Shown one piece after another: positions 53,050 to 61,747 of a stretch of DNA of 64,000 nucleotides. This DNA comes from Hyphomicrobiales bacterium. GTDB taxonomy: Bacteria > Pseudomonadota > Alphaproteobacteria > Rhizobiales > Rhizobiaceae. The number at the start of each line of letters is the position of its first letter. Position 1 is the first letter of the stretch. The notes beneath the pieces were generated by a model. That model searched no databases. It had not been told where the DNA came from and saw nothing but the letters and a program-made list of their open reading frames with translations. Location: positions 544,976-608,975 of the forward strand of contig UCNG01000011.1 in the NCBI GenBank assembly GCA_900473915.1, read 5' to 3'. The translations under genes were made by a program, and so were the position numbers.

Positions 53050-53232
53050 AAATCCCCAGCCCCTCTCTCACTCTCTTTCGTACCTTGCGCAGCCGTCATG
53101 GGATGCAGGTGCACGGCTTTGCTACCGGCAGGCAAATAGCCGTGGAAGCAGAGACGCTCAGCCGTCTTCGACCCGAGCGGATGAACAGAATATTTGATAC
53201 TGTGTTTCGCAGAAGTTTGTGAGGTTTATGGA

Positions 53233-54393
53233 ATGAGCGATGAGAGCGAGTACGAATTTTTCAAGCTACGCAAACAGGCGAAAACATACATCTCGAAGGT
53301 TTTCACCTTCAATGGGCAAAATCCAGAGCCTCTCCGAAATGTAAAAATGGTGTTTGAGGGAAATGACAAGGTTCTCGTCGGCGAAGTTGAGGCCGCTATT
53401 TGTCTTCGCCTGACCGGAAATGTCCGCAAAACACAAGTCTCTGCGCTTGTCACCCAAGACGACAAGAATATCAAGCGGATCACGCTTCAGACCTTCAAGA
53501 CCCGAGCGGGAGACTGGATCGAAGCGGTTGAGAAAGACGAGTTCACGTTTCGAGCCGACGAGTTTGAACGTCTTCTCGGATTCTTGGCACAGATCAAGTT
53601 CATCGATCTGTCGAATAAGGAAAATTTCCAGATCGAAGATATCTCCACGAAGGCTGGCCCAAAGGCGATCATTGACGCTTCGGATCAGGGTATCATTGAT
53701 CGCATCAGAAGCATGCCGGACGGCCAACGAAATGGTCTTCTCCGCGCGCTCCAAGAGTCGTTGACCGATGAAGAGATCAATATCCTGCTCGGGCGAAGAC
53801 AGGGATTAGAGGAGTACGAGGAGCATATGCGCGTCGGCGATTGGAGTGAAGCGCAGTGGCAAGACTTCTTTGAGCGCGAGCAATGGGTCTTCGGGTACGG
53901 CCTCGACTATCGCGTGATGCGACAGTTCGGGCGAGAGATGACGGTGGGAACCGGGGGCACAGATAATCAGAACAAGCCTGTCATCGACTTTCTCATGAGC
54001 TTTACCGACTATACTGTACTCGTTGAAATTAAGAGGCCCGACACCCCCATCTTTCGTGCCAACCGTGGCGGACGAGCGGGAACATGGGAGTTCAGCCAGG
54101 AGTTCATGAGCGCTGTTTCCCAGATCATCGAACAAAAGGCGGAATGGTTATCTTTCGCGCAAACGGGCGAGCACTTTAATAAGGCGGGGACTGAAGCTCT
54201 GGCAGCTCGCACGAGGAATACCAAGAGCATTCTGGTGATCGGCTCCCATTCCGAATTCTCGCCCGCCGACCATCCGAGAGCTGCAAACATCAAGCGCGAT
54301 ACCTTTGAACTTTTTCGCCGGGAAACCCGCAGTATCGACATTGTGACGTTTGATGAACTGCTTGAGCGCGCACGGTTCATCACGCGAAGCTAA
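53233..54393 (+). CDS. sduA: Shedu anti-phage nuclease (SduA, DUF4263)
   Basis: 386 aa from ATG 53233 (GAGG 8 nt upstream; a TTG at 53194 is less likely). The C-terminal DUF4263 domain (about 200-386) has the PD-(D/E)xK-type core: WQDFFEREQWVFGYGLDYRV, PVIDFLMSFTDYTVLVEIKRP with Asp252, Glu265 and Lys267. The N-terminal about 190 residues are a distinct alpha/beta domain, possibly the sensor. Shedu proteins protect against phages by DNA cleavage. Base composition is clearly lower in GC than its neighbours, and orientation is opposite to the backbone, both signs of recent acquisition. Confidence 0.88.
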   Translation: MSDESEYEFFKLRKQAKTYISKVFTFNGQNPEPLRNVKMVFEGNDKVLVGEVEAAICLRLTGNVRKTQVSALVTQDDKNIKRITLQTFKTRAGDWIEAVEKDEFTFRADEFERLLGFLAQIKFIDLSNKENFQIEDISTKAGPKAIIDASDQGIIDRIRSMPDGQRNGLLRALQESLTDEEINILLGRRQGLEEYEEHMRVGDWSEAQWQDFFEREQWVFGYGLDYRVMRQFGREMTVGTGGTDNQNKPVIDFLMSFTDYTVLVEIKRPDTPIFRANRGGRAGTWEFSQEFMSAVSQIIEQKAEWLSFAQTGEHFNKAGTEALAARTRNTKSILVIGSHSEFSPADHPRAANIKRDTFELFRRETRSIDIVTFDELLERARFITRS

Positions 54394-54481
54394 TAGGTGC
54401 TCCTATCGGACACCATGCTACTGCGGATTCCTGGCACGCTACCGGCTGCGCAATGTCCGTCCGTAGATCGCTCTGGAGCGC

Positions 54482-54715
54482 TTATGCCGCCCTCTTGTCG
54501 ACGCCGGTTTCGGATGTCACGGCCTGCTGCTCGTCTTCCGGCAGGAAGGACAGCAGCCAGTCGGCCGCTTTGCTCGCCTGCGAGGCAGCGCGCACGATGG
54601 CGCGGGAATCCTCGCGCATGACCTCCAGCCAACTACCGATATAATCGGCGTGGCGCACCGTCGGCACGATGCCGAGCGCGGCGCAGCTAAAGGCCGAAAT
54701 CTGCTCGGCGCGTTA
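54482..54715 (-). pseudogene. 3' remnant of the backbone ardC anti-restriction gene
   Basis: The minus-strand frame ending at 54482 reads FSCAALGIVPTVRHADYIGS, WLEVMREDSRAIVRAASQ, ASKAADWLLSFLPEDEQ, which is the C-terminus of ArdC/DUF1738. The N-terminal about 230 residues are absent; homology stops near 54710-54715. It differs from the intact ardC at 60164, so it is not a copy of that gene. The rest may lie beyond the window on the far side of the transposon. Confidence 0.8.
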
Positions 54716-54944
54716 TCTGAACAGTCAAGCTGTCTCAGCGGACTTTCATCAGCCGAAACCAGCCGATCTGGCGGCGTTGCGCGGTTTTAGAACGGGTGAG
54801 ACACTCGGGAGTATCTGGAGGGCTGCTCTTCGCATTGCGGTTCGTGGTTTTTACGACTGCTCAGCGAACCGAATGCGACTGGTGAAGGGATTTCTTTCGT
54901 GCAGACTGCTCCGCGGCCGTACCGGTCGACCACCTCACTTACGC
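54716..54944. other. Left end region of the Tn554-like transposon
   Basis: About 230 bp between the truncated ardC and the oxidoreductase gene, lower in GC than the genes around. No ORF with a recognisable product and no terminal inverted repeat was seen, which agrees with Tn554-family elements lacking them. Confidence 0.45.
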
Positions 54945-56291
54945 TCAAAGCATCTCGCCGATATCTGACGCGCCGCTGGGATATGCGAACATGGTGGTCT
55001 TCAACTGCTCTGCCGTCAGCCCTTGCCTGATCGCCAGTGCAAAGATGTTGATCACTTCGTCAGCGTGCGGACCGACAAGATGGGCGCCGAGGATGCGGTC
55101 AGTGTCCGCGTCGACCAACGTTTTGAAGCCATACACCGTCTCGGCCTGCTGGCGTGCGGTGAACCAGCCGTCCACGCGCTCGGTCTTTACGCGAACGTTC
55201 AGGCCTTTCTCACGCGCCTTGGCTTCGCTCATGCCGACGGCTGCGATCGGCGGGATGGTGAAGGCGACACTCGGAACGCCTGTGTATTCAGGCCTGACCG
55301 TGTTGCCGTTGAGCAGGTTCGCCGAGACTACCTTCGCGTCATGGCTTGATACCGGAGTGAGCGGCGGTCCTAGGCCGGCGGCATCACCTGCTGCGTAGAC
55401 CGCGGGGTTGGAGACGCTTTGCAAAAATCCGTTCAACGCCAGCCGCCCGTTATGGTGCTTTACGCTCCCGGCATCGAGATCGAGCGTCGCGAGCGCCGGC
55501 GCCCGACCCGCGGCATGGACGACCAGATCTGCGTCCATATCGAGTTCGCCGTCAGGACAGTCCGCCCGGACGCGATAGCCGTCTGATACCTTCTCAATGG
55601 CGGTCACCCCTGCCTGTGTGCGGACATTGATGCCGCGCTCGCTGAACTTGTCCATCAGCCAGCCGACGAGATCGGGGTCGAATTGCTTGAGCATTCGCTT
55701 CCCGTGCTGAAGAATTGTGACCTGTGCTCCGGCGCGCGCCGCGATGTGCGAAAACTCGGCCGCGATATAACCGCCGCCGACAAGGACGATGCGTTCAGGC
55801 AGGCTCTCCAGTTCCAGGAAGCCTTCATTGGTGATCAGGTGCTGCTCGCCCGGAATGCCGAGCGGCACGGCCTCGGCGCCGGCGGCGATCACGATACGGT
55901 CCGCCTCGATCCTCTCTCCTCCGAACTCGAGCGCATTCGGGCCGATAAAGCGAACGTGACCGTGGAAGGCGTGAATCCCTTTGTCGGCAAAGGCTTTCTC
56001 ACGCTTCTGCGGTACCGGATCGGTGAAGCTGCGCTTGAAGGCCATCAGTCCCGTCCAATCGAGCGTCGCGTCCCCTTCGATTCCACGTCCGCTCATGCGC
56101 CAGGCGTGATCAGCCGCCTCGGCGCCGCCGACCATCATCTTCTTCGGATCGCAACCGCGCAAGGCGCAGGTGCCCCCGAAGGGCCGGAAGTCCGCGACGG
56201 CGACGCTCCAGCCAGCCGCACGAACCCTGTGTGCTGTTACGATCGCAGCCGTTCCCGTGCCGATGATCGCAAGGTCATATCTCTTCGCCAC
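54945..56291 (-). CDS. Pyridine nucleotide-disulfide oxidoreductase (glutathione/mercuric reductase-like)
   Basis: 448 aa from GTG 56291 (GGAGGAG upstream). FAD-binding GTGTAA, redox-active pair in GGTCALRGCDPKKM (Cys-x4-Cys), NAD(P) site VGGGYIAAEFSHIAARAG, FAD site VYAAGDAAG, and the end FAYPSGASDIGEML. It lacks the C-terminal Cys pair of MerA, so mercury reduction is unlikely; a thiol-disulfide role supporting the mer operon is more plausible. Last gene of the mer operon, 47 bp after merBA. Confidence 0.85.
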   Translation of the reverse strand: MAKRYDLAIIGTGTAAIVTAHRVRAAGWSVAVADFRPFGGTCALRGCDPKKMMVGGAEAADHAWRMSGRGIEGDATLDWTGLMAFKRSFTDPVPQKREKAFADKGIHAFHGHVRFIGPNALEFGGERIEADRIVIAAGAEAVPLGIPGEQHLITNEGFLELESLPERIVLVGGGYIAAEFSHIAARAGAQVTILQHGKRMLKQFDPDLVGWLMDKFSERGINVRTQAGVTAIEKVSDGYRVRADCPDGELDMDADLVVHAAGRAPALATLDLDAGSVKHHNGRLALNGFLQSVSNPAVYAAGDAAGLGPPLTPVSSHDAKVVSANLLNGNTVRPEYTGVPSVAFTIPPIAAVGMSEAKAREKGLNVRVKTERVDGWFTARQQAETVYGFKTLVDADTDRILGAHLVGPHADEVINIFALAIRQGLTAEQLKTTMFAYPSGASDIGEML

Positions 56292-56338
56292 TAGATCTCC
56301 TCCAACATTGTCACGTTCGACATCCGAGCCTTCACGGC

Positions 56339-58642
56339 TCAGCCGGCGCAGCATGAGAGCTTCGCCACGTCCTTGTCGAAGGCAAGAGCCGCGAGCTTCA
56401 GGCCCTCAACGGTGGTGAGATACGGAAAGAGCGTATCCGCGAGGTCGTCGACGGTGAGGCCGTGCCGGATTGCCAGGGCCGCCGTCTGGATGCTGTCGGC
56501 TCCCTCCGGTGCGAGGATATGCGCCCCGAGCAGCCGGCCGCTGCCAGCGTCGGCGACGAGCTTGATGAGCCCGCGTGTGTCTCGGGCGGCAATCGCGCGC
56601 GGCACCTGGTCGAGACCGATCGTGGAGACACGGACGGCGTGGCCGGCGGTCCGCGCAGCCGCCTCTGTCAGCCCGACGCTCGCCACCTGCGGATCGGTGA
56701 AGACGATGGCCGGCATGGCACTGTTGTCGTAGCGCAGGCTGTCGCCGTTGAGGGCGTTCTTCGCCGCGAGCTTGGCACCGTAGGCGGCCATGTAGACGAA
56801 CTGATCGTGACCGGTGACGTCGCCGGCAGCGTACACGCCCGATCTTGTCGTGCGCATGCGGTCATCGACGAAGATGCCGCCCTTCGGCGAGAGAGCGATC
56901 CCATGCTCGGCGAGCCCGAGACCTTCGATATTGGGCGCGCGGCCCGTCGCCACGAGCACCTGATCGGCGTCGATCGTGACGTCCTTGCCGTCGCGATGGA
57001 CAGTGAGTGCAACACCGTCCGCGGTCTTGCGGATCGTCCGGTACGTGATGCCGGAAATCACCGCGATGCTCTCGTCCATGAAATACCCCGTCAGCGCCGT
57101 GCCGATCTCGGGTTCGGCCTCCGGAAGGAGACGCGAGCGGCACACCAGCGTCACCTCGACGCCGGCGCGGGCGAACATCTGGGCGAGTTCGGCCCCGATA
57201 TAGCCGCCGCCGATCACGAGCAGAGATCGGGGCAGCGCCTCGAGATCAAGCGCCGTCGTGCTCGTCAGGTATGGCACGGTCTCGATGCCGGGGATGACAG
57301 GGACGGCCGGTCGCGCGCCGGTCGCGATGATGATCTTGCCGGCTGAGACAAACGTGCCGTCCACCTGGACGCCGCCGTCCACGATGCGCGCCGGCCCTTC
57401 GCGATAGGCGATGCCGTTGTAAGCCGGGAGCAGGTCGGCGTACTTGGCCTGACGTAGCTCCGAAACCAGCGCGTCCTTCTGACGGACGGTTCCGCCCCAG
57501 TCGGTCAGTTCGGCCTCGGCCGTGATGCCGGCGAAACGTGCCGCGGCTCGGGCATTGTGGAGCGTCTCGGCGGCGCGGATCAGCGTCTTCGACGGCACGC
57601 AACCGATATTGACGCAGGTGCCGCCGATGGTGCCGCTGCCGATGAGGGCCACCTGGGCGCCCTGATCGGCTGCCGTGATCGCGGCCGAGAAGCCGGCCGA
57701 GCCGGCGCCGATGATGGCAAGGTCGTAGGAACCATTGTTGCGGCCATTCGTGCCAAGGCGCCGATGCGTCACGGGCCTGTCCGGCGATGCCGTATCGCCC
57801 GACGATTGAGGCTCACCTTGTGTCTCGGCCGCGTTGTTGCCGTGGCCGGCGATTGTGCCGATTCCGGCAAGGCTGGGCCCGAAGATCGCCCGACCTGCTT
57901 CGAGAGCTTCCTCGATCGACAGCCGGAATCCCGGCTCGTCTGCAGGACGCTGCCGGCGCCACGCGGCGAGGTGATCGTCGGAACAGAAGAAGGATGTTGC
58001 AGTGCACAGCGAGTTCGCAGCGCATCCGCCTTCGTAATGGACGCTGAGCCATACGACGGCCGTCGTCGGCTCAACGTCGGCCAGAGCCCGGCCCCGTTCC
58101 TGCGTGGTGATCCGGACCGGCGCGCCGCAGTGGCGGCAGCGCGAGACGATCGAGATGTCTTGGTCGGTCATAGCGCCGATGCCGAGCGCGTCGACCGCGC
58201 ACATCGCAGTAAGAGTGCGTCCGTCCAGTGTGACCCGGTGGCCGGTGTCGCGGTCGGTGAAGGGATACGCGCCGACAATCATGTCGCCATCGAGTACGAC
58301 GAGGTCGCGACGGCGGAGCTCTTCGAGCAGCGCACGGACGGCTTCCTCGCTCAGCCCCGCACGCTTGGCAAGCGCGCTTGGGGTCGGGGCTCGCCCGTGT
58401 TCGGCGTAGAGCTGTAGCAACGCAACGCGCACGCGATCCGTGGCCGCCTCGTAGCCGCTCCAGCGGTTGAGCACATGGTCGGAGCCGACCATGGCCAGCA
58501 GGGCCTCCTTCACCACGGGTGACGAAACCACCGACCAGTCCGGAAACGTCACACCCGGCCGCACGGCCAAGCTCGGCACCGTTGCGGATGTAGAAACCGT
58601 CGCCTTGTCGCGGGACGCGGAGGATGTGCAGCAATCGTTCAT
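56339..58642 (-). CDS. merA: Fused organomercurial lyase - mercuric reductase (MerB-MerA)
   Basis: 767 aa. The N-terminal domain (about 35-260) is MerB: winged-helix start (LLQLYAEHGRAPTPSALAKRAGLS), Cys148 and Asp151 in MCAVDALGIG (matching MerB Cys96 and Asp99), and Cys213 in NSLCTATSFFC (matching Cys159). A Gly/Asn/Ser-rich linker (about 262-303) joins MerA: GAGSAGFSAA, redox pair GGTCVNIGCVPSK (Cys343, Cys348), VIGGGYIGAELAQMFARAG, VYAAGDVTG, and the C-terminal Cys764-Cys765 (LSCCAG). Predicted to split C-Hg bonds and reduce the released Hg(II) with NADPH in one protein. The usual HMA (NmerA) domain is absent. ATGA overlap with merF. Confidence 0.93.
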   Translation of the reverse strand: MNDCCTSSASRDKATVSTSATVPSLAVRPGVTFPDWSVVSSPVVKEALLAMVGSDHVLNRWSGYEAATDRVRVALLQLYAEHGRAPTPSALAKRAGLSEEAVRALLEELRRRDLVVLDGDMIVGAYPFTDRDTGHRVTLDGRTLTAMCAVDALGIGAMTDQDISIVSRCRHCGAPVRITTQERGRALADVEPTTAVVWLSVHYEGGCAANSLCTATSFFCSDDHLAAWRRQRPADEPGFRLSIEEALEAGRAIFGPSLAGIGTIAGHGNNAAETQGEPQSSGDTASPDRPVTHRRLGTNGRNNGSYDLAIIGAGSAGFSAAITAADQGAQVALIGSGTIGGTCVNIGCVPSKTLIRAAETLHNARAAARFAGITAEAELTDWGGTVRQKDALVSELRQAKYADLLPAYNGIAYREGPARIVDGGVQVDGTFVSAGKIIIATGARPAVPVIPGIETVPYLTSTTALDLEALPRSLLVIGGGYIGAELAQMFARAGVEVTLVCRSRLLPEAEPEIGTALTGYFMDESIAVISGITYRTIRKTADGVALTVHRDGKDVTIDADQVLVATGRAPNIEGLGLAEHGIALSPKGGIFVDDRMRTTRSGVYAAGDVTGHDQFVYMAAYGAKLAAKNALNGDSLRYDNSAMPAIVFTDPQVASVGLTEAAARTAGHAVRVSTIGLDQVPRAIAARDTRGLIKLVADAGSGRLLGAHILAPEGADSIQTAALAIRHGLTVDDLADTLFPYLTTVEGLKLAALAFDKDVAKLSCCAG

Positions 58643-58887
58643 GGCTTCAGGCCTTCATTCAGAATCTTCGTGTTGGAACAGACGACCTTTGCACGGCGAT
58701 GATGGATGCCGCAGGCGACAAGCCCGAGGCCCGCGGCGATCAGGGAAAGCACGACCAGACCCGAACCCGTCAACCACGCGCCGAGGCCGGCCAGCGGCGG
58801 GGGCACGGCAAGGAGTGGCGCCGCGCAGCAGATCGCAACGACAATGGCGCCTGCGGCGCCGGTGCGGATCAGGGCGCGGTCATGCAT
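58639..58887 (-). CDS. merF: Mercury transporter MerF-like
   Basis: 82 aa, two TM helices (about 8-32 and 40-60). Cys20-Cys21 lie in the first helix as in MerF; the second vicinal pair is reduced to a single Cys70. ATG 58887 has CAGGAG upstream. It would pass Hg(II) across the inner membrane to the reductase encoded by the overlapping gene. The missing fourth Cys makes the assignment slightly less certain. Confidence 0.78.
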   Translation of the reverse strand: MHDRALIRTGAAGAIVVAICCAAPLLAVPPPLAGLGAWLTGSGLVVLSLIAAGLGLVACGIHHRRAKVVCSNTKILNEGLKP

Positions 58888-58888
58888 G

Positions 58889-59185
58889 TCAACTGCCTTG
58901 CTCCTGCGTCGGGCGGGCCGGATAGCCGGCATTCATGCTGGCGGCCGCGATGGCATCCGGGGTCGTCTGCGCGTCGTCGAAGGTCACGGTCGCGGTCTTG
59001 GCTTCGAACGAGACGGCCACCGTCGAGACCCCGGGGACCGCCGCCATCGAGGTCTTCACGATGTAGGGGCAGGAGGCGCAGGTCATGTTGTCGATGGCGA
59101 AGGTGACTGTGCGTTCGGTAGCGAACACGGCAGGCGCGGTCATCACCGACATGATCAAAGCAAGAGCACTCAAACTCTTCTTCAT
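58889..59185 (-). CDS. merP: Periplasmic mercury-binding protein MerP
   Basis: 98 aa with signal peptide (about 1-22, ending AVFA) and an HMA fold; the Hg site is MTCASC (Cys36, Cys39). Delivers Hg(II) to MerT or MerF. One bp separates its stop from the merF start. Confidence 0.95.
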   Translation of the reverse strand: MKKSLSALALIMSVMTAPAVFATERTVTFAIDNMTCASCPYIVKTSMAAVPGVSTVAVSFEAKTATVTFDDAQTTPDAIAAASMNAGYPARPTQEQGS

Positions 59186-59206
59186 GGGACGGGTCTCCTC
59201 TTGGTG

Positions 59207-59632
59207 TCAGGCGGAAAGCAGCAGCGGGGCGACGTAGTCGAATGCGAAGGCGGCCGCGACGAGCACCGTCGCAAACCAGAGCGCGATCTGGACAATGCGG
59301 CTGGGGATCGGGCGCGCGCAGGCAGCATCCTCGGCGCAGGCCCGCCTCGGCTTCCAGTAGACGAGATAGAAGCCGTAGCCGAGAACGCCCGTCGTCCCGG
59401 CGACGAAGAGCGGCTTGTAGGGCGCGAGCGCCGTCAGATTGCCGATCCAGGCGCCACCAATGCCTAGGCTAAACAGGATGAGCGGGACGATGCAGCACGA
59501 GGAGGCGGCAAGCGCGCCGAGAATGCCGCCGACGGCGACCAGGCGCTGCCGTCCGACTTCGGCTCGGTCCGACGCGAGCACGTCGGTCGTGGCGGACGTC
59601 ATGCCCGCCGTGCTGGGTCGCGATATATCCAT
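59207..59632 (-). CDS. merT: Mercuric transport protein MerT
   Basis: 141 aa from ATG 59632. Three TM helices, vicinal Cys46-Cys47 in the first (LAASSCCIVP), and a cytosolic loop pair Cys99/Cys105 (ACAEDAAC) before the third. First structural gene of the mer operon behind the MerR-controlled promoter. The N-terminal about 28 residues are an extra soluble extension, so a start at 59602 is also possible. Confidence 0.93.
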   Translation of the reverse strand: MDISRPSTAGMTSATTDVLASDRAEVGRQRLVAVGGILGALAASSCCIVPLILFSLGIGGAWIGNLTALAPYKPLFVAGTTGVLGYGFYLVYWKPRRACAEDAACARPIPSRIVQIALWFATVLVAAAFAFDYVAPLLLSA

Positions 59633-59673
59633 GTCCGATCTCGCTTTCCTTGCCGAAATCCTCATTGCGCAGT

Positions 59674-59704
59674 ACCATGCGGTCTGTAGCAACTACAGGG
59701 TCAA
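59674..59704 (-). promoter_or_regulatory. MerR-controlled mer promoter-operator
   Basis: Minus-strand -35 TTGACC (59704-59699), 19-bp spacer, -10 CATGGT (59679-59674). The spacer carries the perfect dyad CTGTAGCAACTACAG (59684-59698). The over-long spacer plus centred dyad between divergent merR and merT is diagnostic of MerR control. Confidence 0.85.
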
Positions 59705-59718
59705 GAGGGATTTTTGCG

Positions 59719-60147
59719 ATGCGCGATCACGCTGGCGTGAAGGGCCTGCAGCGGGCTGAGCTCGCCCGGCGGACGGGCAGCAATCTGGAGACTGTGCGCT
59801 ACTACGAGAAGGTCGGGCTCCTGCCCGAGCCACCGCGCACGGCGGCCGGCTACCGCAGCTACGACACGACGCACGAGCGGCGCCTTCGCTTTGTGCTGCG
59901 GGCACGCGAGCTCGGCTTCTCACTCGACGAAATCCGCGAGCTGTTGCGCCTGGTCGACGAACGCGACCAGCCCTGCGCCGAGGCAAGCGCGGTCGCCGCC
60001 GCGCATCTCGACGATGTGCGGGCGAAGATCGCTGACCTGAAGCGCATGGAGCGGGTGCTCAAGGACGTCGTCGCGCAATGCGCCGACGGCACGCGGCCGG
60101 AATGTCCGCTGATTGAGGCGCTGTTCCGGGAGCGAACTGTCAACTGA
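59719..60147 (+). CDS. merR: Mercury-responsive regulator MerR
   Basis: 142 aa from ATG 59719, just outside the operator. HTH AELARRTGSNLETVRYYEKVGLL, and the three Hg-binding cysteines at 86, 121 and 129 (PCAEA, AQC, ECPLI) in the MerR spacing. Represses and, with Hg(II), activates the mer promoter. Converges on ardC with 16 bp between stops. Confidence 0.95.
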   Translation: MRDHAGVKGLQRAELARRTGSNLETVRYYEKVGLLPEPPRTAAGYRSYDTTHERRLRFVLRARELGFSLDEIRELLRLVDERDQPCAEASAVAAAHLDDVRAKIADLKRMERVLKDVVAQCADGTRPECPLIEALFRERTVN

Positions 60148-60163
60148 TCGGGTCGAGGAGCGC

Positions 60164-61090
60164 CTATGCGGCGCCCCTGACGTCGTTCCGGCAAGCGTTG
60201 CCCTGCTGGGCGTGCAGCCAGTCGGCGATCTGCTGCGCCTTGGCTGCGGCGGTGAAGATCGCGCGCTTGTCGGAGCGAAGCACCTCGAGCCAGGAGGCGA
60301 TATAGCTGGCGTGGTCGGGCCGCGGCTCGACGCTGAGATGGAGGTCGGCGCAGATCATGGCGCTCAGGAGCTCGACCGTGCATTCCTCCATAGCATAGGC
60401 GGCCGAGCCGAACCGTCCGGAGAGATCACGGTCGAGGCGATGCCTGGCGCCGGAGGCGTGCCCGCATTCGTGGAGCAGCACGGCGTAATAGGCTGCGGCA
60501 TCGCGGAAGCAGGCGAAGTCGGGCATCTGCACGTGGTCGGTGGATGGGCGGTAACAGGCCTGCGATCCGCCGTGGCGGATGTCGATGCCGAGCGCTGCGC
60601 AGAACCGTTCGGCCCGCTCGATGCGCTCGGCCTCGGGTAGCACCGGTATCTCGGGCGGCGTGTAGCCGTCGACCTGCGCGCAGTTGAAGACCGTGTAGCC
60701 GCGGGCGAACATGCGCCGGGCGGGCTCGTCGCGATCCTCGTCGCCGTCCTGTACGTCTGCCTTGCCGTGGCGATCGACGGTCTTCCAGAACACGACGAGG
60801 TGCCCGCGCTCGCCCTTGCGGACCTGGGCGCCGAGCGCCTGCCACTGGCGATAGGTGCCCCAGATGCCGGCGGGAAAGCCGGCGGCGTGCGCGGCGGCCC
60901 AGAGTGCGATGACGTTGACGCCACGATAGGCCTTGCGCGAGGCGACGTTGACGGGCGTAGTGATGGCCGATCCGTCGTGGTGCCAGGGCATCCGGTACTG
61001 GTCGGCGCCGGCCTCGATGGCGGCGATGATCTGGCTGGTGACACGCTCGTAGATGTCGTTCCGGGGCTGGGGTGTGCGATCGGTGGTCAT
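60164..61090 (-). CDS. ardC: ArdC-family anti-restriction protein (DUF1738/zincin)
   Basis: 308 aa. The N-terminal ssDNA-binding domain (NDIYERVTSQIIAAIEAGA, MPWHHDGSAITTPVNVASRK, YRGVNVIALW) and the C-terminal metalloprotease-like domain with HECGHASGARHRL and later Glu in EECTVELLSAM. Protects incoming DNA from restriction. It seems to be cargo of the transposon, because the backbone has its own broken ardC at 54482. An upstream hairpin CGCCCTC/GAGGGCG lies near 61107-61127; the rest of the 215-bp gap to tnpC shows nothing. Confidence 0.93.
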   Translation of the reverse strand: MTTDRTPQPRNDIYERVTSQIIAAIEAGADQYRMPWHHDGSAITTPVNVASRKAYRGVNVIALWAAAHAAGFPAGIWGTYRQWQALGAQVRKGERGHLVVFWKTVDRHGKADVQDGDEDRDEPARRMFARGYTVFNCAQVDGYTPPEIPVLPEAERIERAERFCAALGIDIRHGGSQACYRPSTDHVQMPDFACFRDAAAYYAVLLHECGHASGARHRLDRDLSGRFGSAAYAMEECTVELLSAMICADLHLSVEPRPDHASYIASWLEVLRSDKRAIFTAAAKAQQIADWLHAQQGNACRNDVRGAA

Positions 61091-61306
61091 GGCTGCCTCC
61101 TGTGTTCGCCCTCTCCGTCGAGGGCGAGGCGGCAGGGGCAGACGCGGGAAGCCGGGCCGTCACACCCTGTTCTCGGTGCTGGTGCGGAACAGGGTTGATG
61201 GGCCGGCAGCGTCTGCCACAACCCGAGCCCTGCCTCGACGGGCGAGCACGGGAGGCAGCCATGACCGGCGAGCGGCGCCTGGACCGGTCAGGATGAAGCG
61301 CGGCTG

Positions 61307-61747
61307 TCAGCCGGTGCCGTCCAGAGGCGGACGCCGCAACGGGACGACCCTGGCGTCCACGGATCGAGACAGCTCCGCTCGCAGACCTTCGATGACGGCA
61401 TCTCGCTCGGCGAGCTGCAACGTCAGCATCTGGATGTGCTGCGCGAGCGTCCGGGTGAGCGCCCGCAGCTCCGCCATCTCGGCACCACGCACGGCGCGTA
61501 GTTCCGCTTCCAGAGCATGGATGCGTTCCTTGAGGGCCCTGGGCGACGATCGCCGCAGGCGGGCTTCGGCCGCGCGGAGCTCGGCGAGAAGATCGCCGGC
61601 CCGGTTCGCCGTCGCTCGGCTGACGCCGGCCTCGCGCGCCAGGTTGGCGACGGTCAGCGCCCCGTCGGTGCGTTCAGGGCGGCCGTCGAGCAACCGCTTC
61701 ATGGCAGCCCTTAGCGCCGCTTGGCTCTTCGGCCCGAGCGCGGTCAT
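61307..61747 (-). CDS. tnpC: Tn554-family TnpC-like protein (DUF6262)
   Basis: 146 aa. HTH LTVANLAREAGVSRATANRAGDLL, then a long coiled coil (about 58-125). Matches the DUF6262/TnpC accessory protein of Tn554-type transposons, which affects frequency and orientation of transposition. ATGA overlap with tnpB. Confidence 0.82.
   Translation of the reverse strand: MTALGPKSQAALRAAMKRLLDGRPERTDGALTVANLAREAGVSRATANRAGDLLAELRAAEARLRRSSPRALKERIHALEAELRAVRGAEMAELRALTRTLAQHIQMLTLQLAERDAVIEGLRAELSRSVDARVVPLRRPPLDGTG

Larger units (their letters stand above)
15496..54715 (-). mobile_element. Backbone of a conjugative element (ICE or plasmid) with Trb-type secretion system
   Basis: Contains lysR-DUF2274-trbIGFLKJEDCB, copG, traG, relaxase, oriT candidate, slt, DUF736, traF, DUF2840, RHH, methyltransferase, parA, repA, alpA-like, DUF2285, xre, ssb, DUF2493, toprim, strawberry-notch and parB. 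Nearly all genes run on the minus strand with ATGA overlaps. Defence cassettes at 26371-28698 and 53233-54393 run on the plus strand. Ends and integrase are not visible. Whether the metal island at 1-15290 is cargo of this element cannot be told. Confidence 0.8.

Noticed and set aside
51508..53139. 543-codon plus-strand ORF opposite parB
   Set aside because: High-GC shadow of parB; no family match and it runs through the parB leader stem.
54669..54968. 99-codon plus-strand ORF at the transposon left end
   Set aside because: Spans the junction of ardC remnant and transposon DNA and runs into the 3' end of the oxidoreductase gene; no domain or ribosome site.
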